Assembly (NCBI RefSeq): GCF_965363235.1 | Contig: NC_134846.1 | Coordinates: 90,142,571-90,206,570, forward strand | Source of the DNA: Mytilus galloprovincialis | Lineage: Eukaryota; Mollusca; Bivalvia; Mytilida; Mytilidae | Length of the DNA: 64,000 nt | Direction: 5' to 3' | Part shown: positions 12,501 to 22,166 of the stretch, in pieces | Layout: every line of letters begins with the position of its first letter | Numbering within the stretch: position 1 is the first letter of the stretch | The notes under the pieces: model-generated | What the model was told of the DNA's origin: nothing | Database searches by the model: none | The model's input: only the letters and a program-made list of their open reading frames with translations | Made by a program: the position numbers and the translations under genes

Positions 12501-14416
12501 AACTAAAGGTCACTGTTTAACTTTTAACATGAGCAAACCCCAAACCACATATTCAGCTATAAAATCAACCAAGAAAACTATACACCTTATTTATGTACCA
12601 CTGAATTTGTACAAGCTCCTAATTATAACTTGGGAAAGGCATATACAACATGTGGTGTGGTTAAACTGGTTTGTAGGCATCAAACCTTCCCCTTAACCTG
12701 GCACAGTGGTGTAACAGTACAACATGAGAACAAACTATGCAAAACAATAATTGACAAACTAGTATTAGAAATAGCAAAAAACGACAACCACTCAATTACA
12801 TGCATGTTCAGCAGGTTCATAATGAGAACAACTAACACAATATATCTAACACAAAGCCACACAGATAAAAGATCTTAGTGTATGTCTACACCCTGCTGTT
12901 CAGACTGAAGTATACAAGAGTTAATATGGATGGGGATAATGTAAGGCTGTTAAGGTCAAAAGTTAGGTTAAAAGAAAATGGGGGAGGTTAACATTTTATC
13001 AGACATTGTCCTGATCTACCAGGTTTGCCATGCTCCAGTATTTAAAAATAATGATTTAATATCTGTCTATATTGAATTGTATAAGATAGTATAAATTACA
13101 GTTATCGTCTTACAAAATTTGCAAAACTCAAATTAGCTAAAAAGATATTTAACTTACAGTATAGGCAAACATGTGTATATTATTCAAAATTGAAAACATT
13201 ATCTAAACCACTGGAACTTATATTTTTGTTTTTAAATGGATATTGTAGATGAAAACAACGATTTTATAGAGGATACTAAGAAAGTCATTGATGGTCCGGA
13301 GGATGGTGGTTATTTTGATGAAGATGATTTTAACAGTGTTGCTGATAAAACAGGAGACTTCTGGGATGGTAATAGTTTTTATATAGTAATGGCAGTTATC
13401 AGAACAACTTATTGATTTTCTATGTCTGCATTGCATAGATACCATCTCACAACTACCACCTTTGATAGTGTAAGCGTAAATCACTACATGAAATTAAACC
13501 AGCAAAAATATAAATCACAAGTAAAGGGTTTTATTTTTTTTTGCTGAAAAAAGTAAAATCACATAAATACTGAACTTCAAAGAAAATTGAAAACAGAAGG
13601 TCCCAAATAAGATGGTAACCAAAAGCTCAAACACATCAGACAAATGGACAACAACTGTCATATTCCTGACTTTCGTTCAGGCATTTTTTTTATGTTGAAA
13701 TGTGAAAATTTATACGAGTTCCTATAGCTGTAAGATGGTGAAGTGATACATATTAGATGATGACTAACTATCAACAACCAATCCAACAAACACCTATCTA
13801 AATGATTCCATAAGCAGTTTAATCAAATGTTGATTGTTTATATTTTTATCTTCTTTCAGAACCAATGTTTAACAAGCATCCTTTGATAAAAGACAAGTTT
13901 GTAACAAAGAATTATAGAAGTCCCGTAGCAGACGAGACCAAATTAATGGGATTCTATAGCTGGGTTCTATTTGTGACACTTTTGTTTCTTATCTTGTTTG
14001 TCTTGTTTACACAACATCGACCAAGGGTAAGTCTATAAATAGGTTAAGTTCTCTCCCAATTTGTCAAAATTTCCAAAAGTTTCTAATATTTTTAACCAAA
14101 ATTCTTTAATGAACATACAAAACATTTTTTCCAAAATACCATGAAAATTCCTGATCTAATTTTGAATAAACTGCAATGGTTTTCTGTCATTATGAAGTAA
14201 GAAAAAATACATTTATTTCCTTTTCATTTTGAGATTTACCCTTTTTTACAAAACCTGATAAAACATTTGCTGTTATACTATGAAGACAGTAGGAACTGTT
14301 TAAAATTCAGTTTAGTTTGGTCTCATATTTTCAGACGTTTATTTTATACTTTTCAGTCGAGATGGTTTGGACTTGGAAGACGATATCGATCATCATCAAA
14401 ATCTGTTGCGTATTGA
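6573..14416 (+). CDS. type I membrane protein with Gln/Pro/Ser repeats (TGN38/TGOLN2-like layout), 6 exons
   Basis: Exons 6573-6651, 9905-11227, 12102-12293, 13249-13368, 13860-14026 and 14357-14416 join with GT-AG borders in one frame (646 residues). Residues 1-18 form a signal peptide (MKTWLILVIFLVLKLNEC). About residues 27-467 are Gln/Pro/Ser-rich, with a degenerate repeat around ETPSLQQATPSLKPAVPSQ near residues 160-310. Exons 3-4 encode acidic, Trp-containing sequence (DVWDDTDPDPWEK, TGDFWD). Exon 5 holds one membrane helix (WVLFVTLLFLILFVLF) followed by a basic tail ending in RRYRSSSKSVAY. A repetitive lumenal part, one helix and a short basic tail with a C-terminal Tyr match the layout of trans-Golgi proteins of the TGN38/TGOLN2/KCT2 group, but no strong motif such as YQRL is present, so the family is an inference. 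A second possible last exon is at 14459. Confidence 0.8.
6785..7015. repeat. degenerate direct repeat pair (~110 bp)
   Basis: In intron 1. TATACACCTTATC...GAATCTGT...TTGAAC and GGCGTCAGATATTTT each occur twice in the same order. Origin not recognised. Confidence 0.55.
7050..8771. mobile_element. TA-flanked inverted-repeat DNA element (mariner-type MITE) hosting a LINE fragment
   Basis: It starts GAGTGGGGTGATCATTTTCGCC and ends with the near reverse complement GGCGAATATGAGCGCCCCACTC, about 22 bp with three mismatches. TA lies directly outside each end (7048-7049 and 8772-8773), the target duplication typical of Tc1/mariner elements. No transposase is visible. The middle (about 7354-8480) is a later LINE insertion, so the original element was about 0.6 kb. 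It sits in intron 1 of the 6573-14416 gene. Confidence 0.75.
7354..8480 (-). mobile_element. 5'-truncated LINE fragment (C-terminal reverse transcriptase region)
   Basis: A minus-strand open frame (8477-7617, 286 codons) encodes sequence typical of the C-terminal end of animal non-LTR reverse transcriptases: ILGVHGKSSNLAVRCELG, then a Cys/His knuckle CKFCTEKIENEIHFLIEC (C-x2-C-x8-H-x4-C), as in zf-RVT domains of LINE ORF2 proteins. The catalytic polymerase and endonuclease parts are missing, as in 5'-truncated insertions. The 3' end on the minus strand has a short (GAATT)n-like tail near 7355-7372 rather than poly-A. The frame is still open over 286 codons, which suggests a fairly young insertion. 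Clade not determined; it is not expected to be functional. Confidence 0.8.
8870..9085 (+). repeat. internally repetitive block in intron 1
   Basis: Several variants of ATCCCGAAAT / AAATCCTGA / GGCTTAAAAACA recur within about 200 bp. It looks like a degenerate short-period tandem repeat. No coding potential is seen. Confidence 0.45.
9490..9660 (-). repeat. dispersed repeat copy (CAATGGGTCTTCAATG family, reverse)
   Basis: In reverse complement it contains GAAATGGGGAATGTGTCAAA, GAAGGTCACCAACAGGTCTT and GCGAGAAATTCCCGCACCC, matching the 11490-11625 copy. It ends about 240 bp before exon 2. Confidence 0.65.
11490..11625 (+). repeat. dispersed repeat copy (CAATGGGTCTTCAATG family)
   Basis: In intron 2 of the membrane-protein gene. 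It carries GAAATGGTGAATATGTCAAA, CAACCAATGGGTCTTCAATG and GCGAGAATTCCCGCACCC. The order matches the inverted copy at 9490-9660, so the two flank exon 2 in opposite orientation. Confidence 0.7.
12422..12870 (+). repeat. long copy of the GCCAATGAGACAAC repeat family
   Basis: In intron 3. It runs from a TGTGGTATGATTGCAAG start through ACACAGAAATTAACAACTA, CACCACTGAAT-like spacer and CTTAACCTGGCACAGTGGTG to about ACAATAATTGACAAAC. Colinear with 38834-39242 but more diverged and shortened inside. Confidence 0.65.
13590..13700 (+). repeat. dispersed repeat fragment
   Basis: In intron 4. The block CAACAACTGTCATATTCCTG plus ACTTTCGTTCAGGCATTTT resembles the repeat with CCTGACTTAGTACAGGACAT seen at 26235-26300 and 38145-38200. 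Confidence 0.4.
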
Positions 14417-14458
14417 TGTTGGAGGGAGTATTAATCACCATATTGTTTATGATTTCAG

Positions 14459-14551
14459 TGTGGACTTCTATATGGATCAAGAACCAGACACAGGAGACCA
14501 TCTGTTTCTGCTGAAGAAGGAAAAAGTCTCATGAAAAATATGTATACTTAA
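14459..14551 (+). CDS. possible alternative last exon of the membrane-protein gene
   Basis: A strong acceptor (TTTATGATTTCAG at 14446-14458) is followed by 30 codons and a stop in the same phase as the exon 5 donor. It would replace the tail SRWFGLGRRYRSSSKSVAY by CGLLYGSRTRHRRPSVSA plus 12 residues ending in MYT. The tail would still be short and basic but longer and without the terminal Ala-Tyr. It could equally be 3' UTR of the shorter form; only transcripts can decide. Confidence 0.4.
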   Translation, partial: CGLLYGSRTRHRRPSVSAEEGKSLMKNMYT

Positions 14552-15699
14552 TTATTTATTCTTCTGCCAAAAGGAGTAAGGAACTACTTAATTTTGATAT
14601 TTTTTCTGTATACTTGTTTATCTAAGTGATAGAGTAAAACAATCTGTGCAATTATATCATTGTATGCTTATTATTCCTTTAGGATTGCTTTCCTGAGATT
14701 ATTAGTTTTTTGACTGAGATAAACAATACATTTGTACTTCAGGGAGTTCGCCTCTCAGTTTCAAATGTTTCAAAATAATTAACTTTTCAAAGCTTTACCA
14801 TTGACAAGTTGAAGTTCTCAAAACTGTTAAAAAATGATTAAGATTTTATAAGTCTTTTACAGATGGCTTATCATTATACATGTAAAAGATTCACAAAAAG
14901 AAAAACGGGGGTCACCGTGCAAATTTTTTCAAGGCATTCAAATGGATAAATCCAGAGGATTCCGTAAAATCTGACTAAAAATCTAAAACATGACAAGCCA
15001 GCTTTCTTAAAATTAATCAAATAAAACAAAATTAACAAAGAATTTTAAAATCATTATAGATCTCATATTTTATTGTTATAAGTTAACATTTTAAGGTCTG
15101 CAAGTATCACTTGGGTTCCTTTACACTGTGAATTCAGAATTGTTTGCATGTATTTATTATTGCAATTTTTGAAGACTGAACAAAAATGCTATATTATTTG
15201 ATAATTGTGATTTTAAGAAAAGTTTCTTACAGATATCAAAATATCAAATCAGATATCAAAATGTGAGTTCTTACTATTTCAAAAATGACTCATCAAGTTG
15301 CATTAATGGACACCTTTAAATAATTGCTGGATTTACAGCCTATTGTTTGTTGGATATTTTATTTTGGTAGACTTAAGTCAATCTAATTGATATTACTGTG
15401 TCCATTTTACAAGGACAGTTAAGACCATTAAGTTTTGAATCCACAAGCCTGAAGCTTAATTTTACAAAATTTCTAGTTGAACTCTGTTTGCTTGTAGAGA
15501 AGAATTTTACAAGACCAAAGCAATTTTACAAGCCTGGGCATGTGGACTTGTGGTTAAGCAAGGATCTGACAACACTCTGATTTCTGAATTCTGGTTCTAT
15601 TCTGTGTTTTAATAAGATTTCAGGGTCCTCTGGTTTTATTGTAATGTTACACACTTGCAAAAATTCAAAAATAAAAATTTCATTGACTAATGCAATAGT
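14552..15699. other. 3' UTR and intergenic, with a dispersed repeat at 14740-15020
   Basis: 14740-15020 matches the outer parts of 53750-55150 (GGGAGTTCGC.TCTCAGTTTC, GGGGGTCACCG.GCAAA, CCAGAGGATTCCG). No gene is seen. No polyadenylation signal can be assigned with confidence to the upstream gene. Confidence 0.5.
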
Positions 15700-16152
15700 T
15701 GGTCCGAGTACACAGTTATTTCGTAGTGCATTTCCTTTAGACAATAAATGGAAATAAAAAAAATTCCACCTGCGCTTTCTCCATAATAATTTTACAGTGT
15801 GTTGTACTACTTTTGGGACAAATTATATCAAAATTATAGAAAACTTCATCAGCTCTAACTCAAAATATGGACAATTTTATTTGAAGGGGGTCTTGAAATC
15901 TTTTGACAGCTTCCGAAATGCTAATTTTTTACCTTTTTCAACTGGACCAAATCACTACTTTACATTACAATTCATGAATCAAATTTTTTTACAGTGTAAT
16001 TTTATCCCCCTTCTTGTTACTTGAGGCATAAAACATAAATAAATAAATTTGGAAGGGGTATAAAAAAAATTGACAAGTAACACACTGTCCACACTAGGGA
16101 CTATATTCGTGGACAACGAAAATCAAGGGACGATAACTGTGTACTCGGACCA
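15700..16152. mobile_element. short inverted-repeat element (MITE-like)
   Basis: The ends are TGGTCCGAGTACACAGTTAT and its exact reverse complement ATAACTGTGTACTCGGACCA, about 455 bp apart. There is no transposase. The direct repeat outside the ends is too short to define. Small inverted features and TTTTTTTACAGTGT-type motifs recur inside. Confidence 0.7.
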
Positions 16153-16438
16153 GTTATCAGAACGAAAAGTATAACAGAGTGTTTTCTGATTATTTAAAGT
16201 AAAAATGAACATTGGCTCTCTATTTTATTCAGATTGGACTCTTGTTCCTTGTGAAAATATTACCCTTGAAGCATAAATATAGACAATGAAGGAGTTAAAT
16301 TTTAGATATAAATCTTAATTGTGATGAAATTGCAATAAACCAAAGGTTGTCTTTATCAAAATCACTTCTTACTGCAATAAGCTCTGCAAAAAAAATGCAT
16401 TGGAAGATGCAGTTGATGAGTGAGTGATATTTTTTTAC

Positions 16439-16815
16439 TTATAATGTATTACAATGTTGTCTTATAATGTATTACAATGTTGTCTTATAATGTATTACAA
16501 TGTTGTCTTATAATGTATTACAGAATATGACAGTTCTTGTCCATTCGTTTTTGATGCGTTTTGTTATTTGATTTTGCCATGTGATTATGGACTTTCCCTA
16601 TTGATCTTCCTCTAAGTTCAGTATTTTTGTGATTTTACTTTTTACAATGTTGTCTTATAATGTATTACAATGTTGTCTTATAATGTATTACAATGTTGTC
16701 TTATAATGTATTACAATGTTGTCTTATAATGTATTACAATGTTGTCTTATAATGTATTACAATGTTGTCTTATAATGTATTACAATGTTGTCTTATAATG
16801 TATTACAATGTTGTC
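16439..16815 (+). repeat. 23-bp tandem array in two blocks
   Basis: The unit TTATAATGTATTACAATG plus TTGTC repeats about 4 times (16439-16522) and about 7 times (16648-16815). The blocks are split by about 125 bp of another dispersed repeat (GATTTTGCCATGTGATTATG ... TTTTTGTGATTTTACTTTTT, also at 34355-34445). Units are nearly identical, so the array is young. Confidence 0.92.
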
Positions 16816-17860
16816 ATTGTTTTCTAGTCAGGGTTGATTGAGTATCTTTTCATGAAGCTAATCACAAAGCGACAGAATCATAAATAAGATTCATGAATGA
16901 TTCCAAGCCACCATTCAGCATGTGTTTATTAATAATTGTAAGTTATTGATTCATCATTGGTTATTTAATAATGATAGAATTTAGGTACATTGTATTGGGA
17001 ACATGGATTGTGATGTACATGTTGTATTTCAGTAGAAATATAGTAGTTCTAGTTTTATCCCAACATATTACTCAGGTGATTAATGATATAAGTTGCACAA
17101 TAATAAAGAAATTATGCCATTTTGAATAATTTTAGATGAAAAGATAAGAGATTCTTAAACCAATATTGTTGTGAAATTTAAGTTTGCAAACAGCAGTACT
17201 TATTTTATAAATTTGCACTGATTTCTACATGGAAGTGCCTGTCAAACTTATCCTATTTAGCTATACAAGGGTAGGTGGCTATTAATACATGTTTTTTTTT
17301 ATGACTAAGCTACTATAATTCTACTGTTGAGTAATGTATTTTATTACTTATATTTTTGTTGTTATTTATTGATAGAGTTTAGCACTTGTTTTTTTTTCTT
17401 GCACTTATTTTATGTTTTATATTTTGAAGACACTTATTACATATATATTGAGGGAATAATCTATAGATGGTATCATTATTTATCATTAATAATCACAATC
17501 ATTATCATTATACAGTCAATTTCACTATGTATTTTTGTGATATTTTATGATCAAGGTGTAAGGAAATCTACAATTTAAAAATATTTATCTTCTTGTGACA
17601 CATTAAATATGCATGTATTGTTAGCTTTCATCATATAATACTCATATATATAAAAAAATATATATATCTTTTTGTTATTTTCTTTTATTATGTTCTTTGT
17701 TAAAAAGATTCAGACTAGGAGTGAAAAATTAAATATTTTCGACATAATGATAGATTTTAATTGAAAAGGATCTGGATTTGCTTTTTTAGCTATTTTTAAC
17801 TCAATATTTTTTGTCAATTGTGTTTGTAAGGTCATTATTTCTCATATAAACATAAACTTT
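16816..17860. other. AT-rich non-coding stretch
   Basis: No convincing exon or element end. Short AT microsatellites occur near 17640-17680. Confidence 0.5.
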
Positions 17861-17864
17861 TAGG

Positions 17865-18008
17865 GCCCTTTATAGATTGCTGTCTGGTGTTAGCCAAGGC
17901 TCTGTGTTGAAGACCATACATTGACCTATATTGGTTTACTTTTATAAATTGTGACTTGGATGGATAGTTGTCTCATTGGCACTTATACCACATCTTCTTA
18001 TATCTATG
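17865..18008 (-). repeat. fragment of the GCCAATGAGACAAC repeat family
   Basis: Reads in reverse: AGATATAAGAAGATGTGGTA, AGTGCCAATGAGACAACTAT, ending near AAAGGGCCC. A closely similar fragment is at 30790-30950. Confidence 0.65.
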
Positions 18009-18614
18009 AAATGTATCAAACGTCCTTAAAATGTGCCATTTTCTAAGATTTGCAGCTTTCTTTGAGAGTGCCATTATATATACATATTACACACAAGAGT
18101 TGTAGTTATTATATAGTAAATTACTAGTCCCTATTATAGAGAGAAGTTTATTTAAATATGAACAAATGTTTCAAATCGAACGAGATGTTGTTTCAGCAAT
18201 TACATTTTCTAATACAAGTTGATACACTATATATATATGCTCTAATATTATAGCCAAAAGAATTATTCCCTATGTTGAAATCTATCAATATTTTCACAAA
18301 ATCATATTTTTACAGTATTAATATATATATAGCAGGCCAGGGTGCTTTTCATTGAATTTATCTATGCAAAAGGGCAGTATTATCTATATATTAAGGTGTA
18401 TGATCAAATCTTGTGAATATATTTATACCATTTATATGTTTATTGAGAAGGTTCATTGAAAAGATTTACTGTAAATTCAGAAATTATTACGAGATTTTTA
18501 ATATAATTTAAATTCGCTTTTTGAATATTTTTATACGAATTTAAGAAGATTTTTCTTGAAATCACAAAGATTAAAATCACATTTATGTCTAAAATGACAC
18601 AATCACAATATTAA

Positions 18615-19323
18615 AGGGGCACTAGCTACGAGATATATAAAAAATCTAAAGTATGATTTTTTTTGTTGTTCAATCATTAATGAAAGTGAAATAGTAAAAT
18701 AATAATTCACTTTTACCAGCTAGAATTGTTCATTTTTGTCAAATTAAGCAAAGAAACATTGATTATGAAGTATTCACTTGCAAGTGAATAATTCGACCTC
18801 ATTAAATCCTTATTCATGTGAACTTCAATTTAACCCCTACAAAGAGATAGAATAACGCATGCATTGTCCATGTACGGTTATTTGAAGCAAAAGAATGTTA
18901 ACATTGAAAGTCGGATTCACTGATTCGATCCACAAAAAAGTCATTCTTATACAGGTAAAGTCAATTATATACATATATTTTAATCAAGGATTTGAATTGT
19001 TAGACTATACAAATCCTTGTTTTAATCTATAAAATGAAATTTAAGAGATCTATCAAAATCCAAATGCACTAGTTGCTTAATCTATTTATATCTATGTTTA
19101 TGTTTACATCGCTTATATGGTCATAGGAGGTCAACTCAATATTTAATAAGATGGTGTCTAGACTAAAATACACAATAAACAAAGCTAAATATTTTTGAGA
19201 CCACGTCCTGTAAATTGTTTATTTTAGACCTTTGATAGTTTGATAAAATGTTTTACATAGTTATAAATAGAATATGAGAATTTGAGTCAAATTGGGGACA
19301 TGAATTTGACAGCTAATGCCCCT
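18615..19323. mobile_element. TTAA-flanked inverted-repeat element (piggyBac-type MITE)
   Basis: The termini AGGGGCACTAGCTA and TAGCTAATGCCCCT-like (AGCTAATGCCCCT) are inverted. TTAA lies directly outside both ends (18611-18614, 19324-19327), the piggyBac target duplication. It is 709 bp with no transposase frame. A diverged relative is at 44465-45059. Confidence 0.75.
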
Positions 19324-19327
19324 TTAA

Positions 19328-20230
19328 ATGCACACAATATTTTCTGAATATACAGTTAGTTTTGAGTCGACTAATGTGACATTGTTTGATTATAAATTAG
19401 AATGTAAACCAAGATTTATGAATTTTATATTCATGATTCATGAAGCTGAGTTTCATTATTTACATGCATGACATATTTGCCACTGGACATTAAGCAACCA
19501 TCAATCATTAATCAGTCTATGATGAGTGAACTGTAGTATTTAGATAAATGACACAGTTCATTCTAGTGTTCTTGACATGGGCTACTACTTCTTAAATATT
19601 AAATAACGATAACTATGTCAAGAAAAAAATATGTAGAAGTACAGATAAGTTTTGATATTGTTACACATTGTTTAAAAGTCTACTTTATATGAAACAGTTT
19701 GAGTTTATGCATTGAATATTTATTTGACTTTAAAAAAAACAGCAATAACATGTCAAGGCAAATCTTTTACGAATTCAAGTGTTAAATAGAAAAAAATCCT
19801 TTATAGTGTACTTGAAAAAAATTTAACCCCAACTGTTACATACATGAATTGTCTCCAAAATAGATTTACAATATTTTACTGTCTAACTGGTACTTATGAT
19901 TAATGTAATGTGAAGTGATGAATATAAGAGAGAAAGAGAAGAAGTGTTTCATAACCTCTGTGACTGGCTGGATCACAAAGGTCTTTTGTTAACAGCAAAA
20001 TGAGGTGCAATAAAATTTAATTTTGTTGTTTTTGTTTATTTGTTTATGACCACTGTTTATATACATTTTAAATGGTAAATTTGAGTTAGCTCACATAAGC
20101 TGATAGTATATACAAGCAGACAGTCCTTAAAAGCATGACCTTTTTGGATGTTCATGAAATTCCTCTTTTAAGTGTCTCTCCCTTAGAAGTCGTCGTATAT
20201 TTTATTTACTGTTCAGCATCTGGCTGTAAT
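19328..20230. other. non-coding stretch
   Basis: No gene or element border recognised; AT-rich unique-looking sequence. Confidence 0.4.
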
Positions 20231-20600
20231 AAAGATGTTTCGAAACTGGTGTAAAATTGTCAAGAAACTCGCTGGTGTAAAGATGTTTCGAAACTGGTGT
20301 AAAAGTGTCAAGAAACTGGCTGGTCTAAAGATGTTTAGAAACTGGTGTAAAATTGTCAAGAAACTGGCTGGTGTAAAGATGTTTCAAAACTGGTGTAAAA
20401 TTGTCTAGAAACCGGCTGGTGTATTGATGTTTGGAAACGTGTTAAATTATCGAAAGTGGTGTAAAGATGTCTAGAAATTGCTGGCGTAAAAATGTGGAGA
20501 AACTGGTTTAAAGTAGTCAAGACACTGGCTGGTGATAAGATATTTAAAAACTGGTGTAAAATTGTTTGGAAACGTGTGTCAAGATTATATCAGGTTATTT
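20231..20600 (+). repeat. 48-bp tandem array
   Basis: The unit begins AAAGATGTTTCGAAACTGG and continues GTGTAAAATTGTCAAGAAAC. Four clear units start at 20231, 20279, 20327 and 20375, followed by about four degenerate ones. The decay toward one end is typical of an ageing minisatellite. Confidence 0.85.
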
Positions 20601-21249
20601 AGAAGCTGGGGTATACATTATCCCTTTTTTGTGTAAGACAACTTTGCAAAGTGGATAGGCACGTTAAAAGGCATTTAATCGAACTTGTTTCCATTGAAGA
20701 TCAAAGGTTCAATCCGAGGATATGCTGAACCTAATTTTGTAGCCGACGTTTGTTGCTATTCCACTTATCATTTTGAGAATAGGTCAAAGGCTGGAAGCGT
20801 GACTGATATAGTCCAGTACAGTGACATGCTTTGCCACGAACATAACTCTGTCAGTAGAATTTGTTAAAATGATATTGTGATTGTGTCTGCTCTAGATCAA
20901 GATTAGATATAACCATATGTTTGTCATTATATGATGAAATAAGGAAATGTGATTATTAGACATCTTTCAAATTGAATTTAAGCAGATTATGTCATTATAA
21001 GGCCTTCAACAATAAGCAAGACGATTACCATATAGTCAGCTATAAAAGACCCCAATATGACAATATTATGTGGAACAATGTAAGTAACACAAATAAAAAC
21101 CTAATTTAGGACAAAATACTAAATGAAATACAAATATGACAAGCGACAAACAACGACAACTACTTAAGTAAAGGTTAACAATTAACAATTCACTTAAAAG
21201 ACAAAAGACATAAAAGACTGATCTAAGAGTATTTGCAATTGCCTAAGGC

Positions 21250-21576
21250 TACTTATTTGTGTAAATGGTAATGTGTGCACACACAGTACATGCTGTGTTA
21301 ATGGTAATGTGAACACACAAAGTACATACTGTCTTAATCATATTGTGTACACACAAATTACATGCTGTGTTAATGGTAATGTGTACACACAAAGTACATG
21401 TCGTGTAAATGGTAATGTATACATTAAAGTTCATGCTATGTTTATAATAATGTGGACCCACAAAGTACATGCTGTGTTTATGGTAATGTGTACACACAAA
21501 GTACATACTGTGTTAATGATATTGTGTACACACAAATTACATGCTGTGTTAATGGTAATGTGTACACACAAAGTAC
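21250..21576 (+). repeat. 36-bp tandem array, left block
   Basis: About nine units of the form GTGTACACACAAAGTACATG + CTGTGTTAATGGTAAT. It is separated from the main block by the foldback element at 21581-22162. Confidence 0.85.
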
Positions 21577-21580
21577 TTAA

Positions 21581-22162
21581 GGTTCCTGTGGACCCTATGG
21601 CTAAAATGGCCGTATTTTCACCTCAAAATTTACTCTGAGTACAGACAAATCTGCGCATCTGTAAAAAAAATCAGGCATAGCATGCCCTAGATAAATAGAT
21701 TTCAAATATGTTTTATGTTTTAGAAAAATAAAAACGTACCAGGATTTTGCCGTGCACTTTTTTTCATTCCTCCAGAAGGTGCCAAAATAAACTAAGTTGG
21801 GAAACAGGTTTGAGAACTTCCCCACAGGTAATAATTGAAGTGAGCTGTATTGCTTGACATGGGCATGAGATGGACAATAGATACCTGACAATAATTGGTT
21901 ATTTAAACTGTGTACCTGAGTGGACCATATCAAGGTAAACTCAACTGTTTGTTAATTTTATCATCTTCTGCAGGGACGAAAAAAAGTGTACGGCAAAATC
22001 CAGTTAAGTTATGAATTTTCTAAATCATACATTGCATTTGAATTCTATTTATCTAGGGCATGCTATGCCTTAAAACTTTTCCAGATGCACAGGTTTGCCT
22101 GTACTCAGAGTAAATTTTGAGGTGAAAATACGGCCATTTTAGCCATAGGGTCCACATGAACC
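21581..22162. mobile_element. long-palindrome (foldback) element with TTAA flanks
   Basis: TTAA at 21577-21580 and 22163-22166 borders GGTTCCTGTGGACCCTATGG and CCATAGGGTCCACATGAACC. The inverted arms continue inward over roughly 200 bp each with mismatches (GGCCGTATTTTCACCTC / GAGGTGAAAATACGGCC; GCATGCCCTAGATAAATAGA / TCTATTTATCTAGGGCATGC-type). There is no transposase. It inserted into the 36-bp array. Confidence 0.85.
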
Positions 22163-22166
22163 TTAA

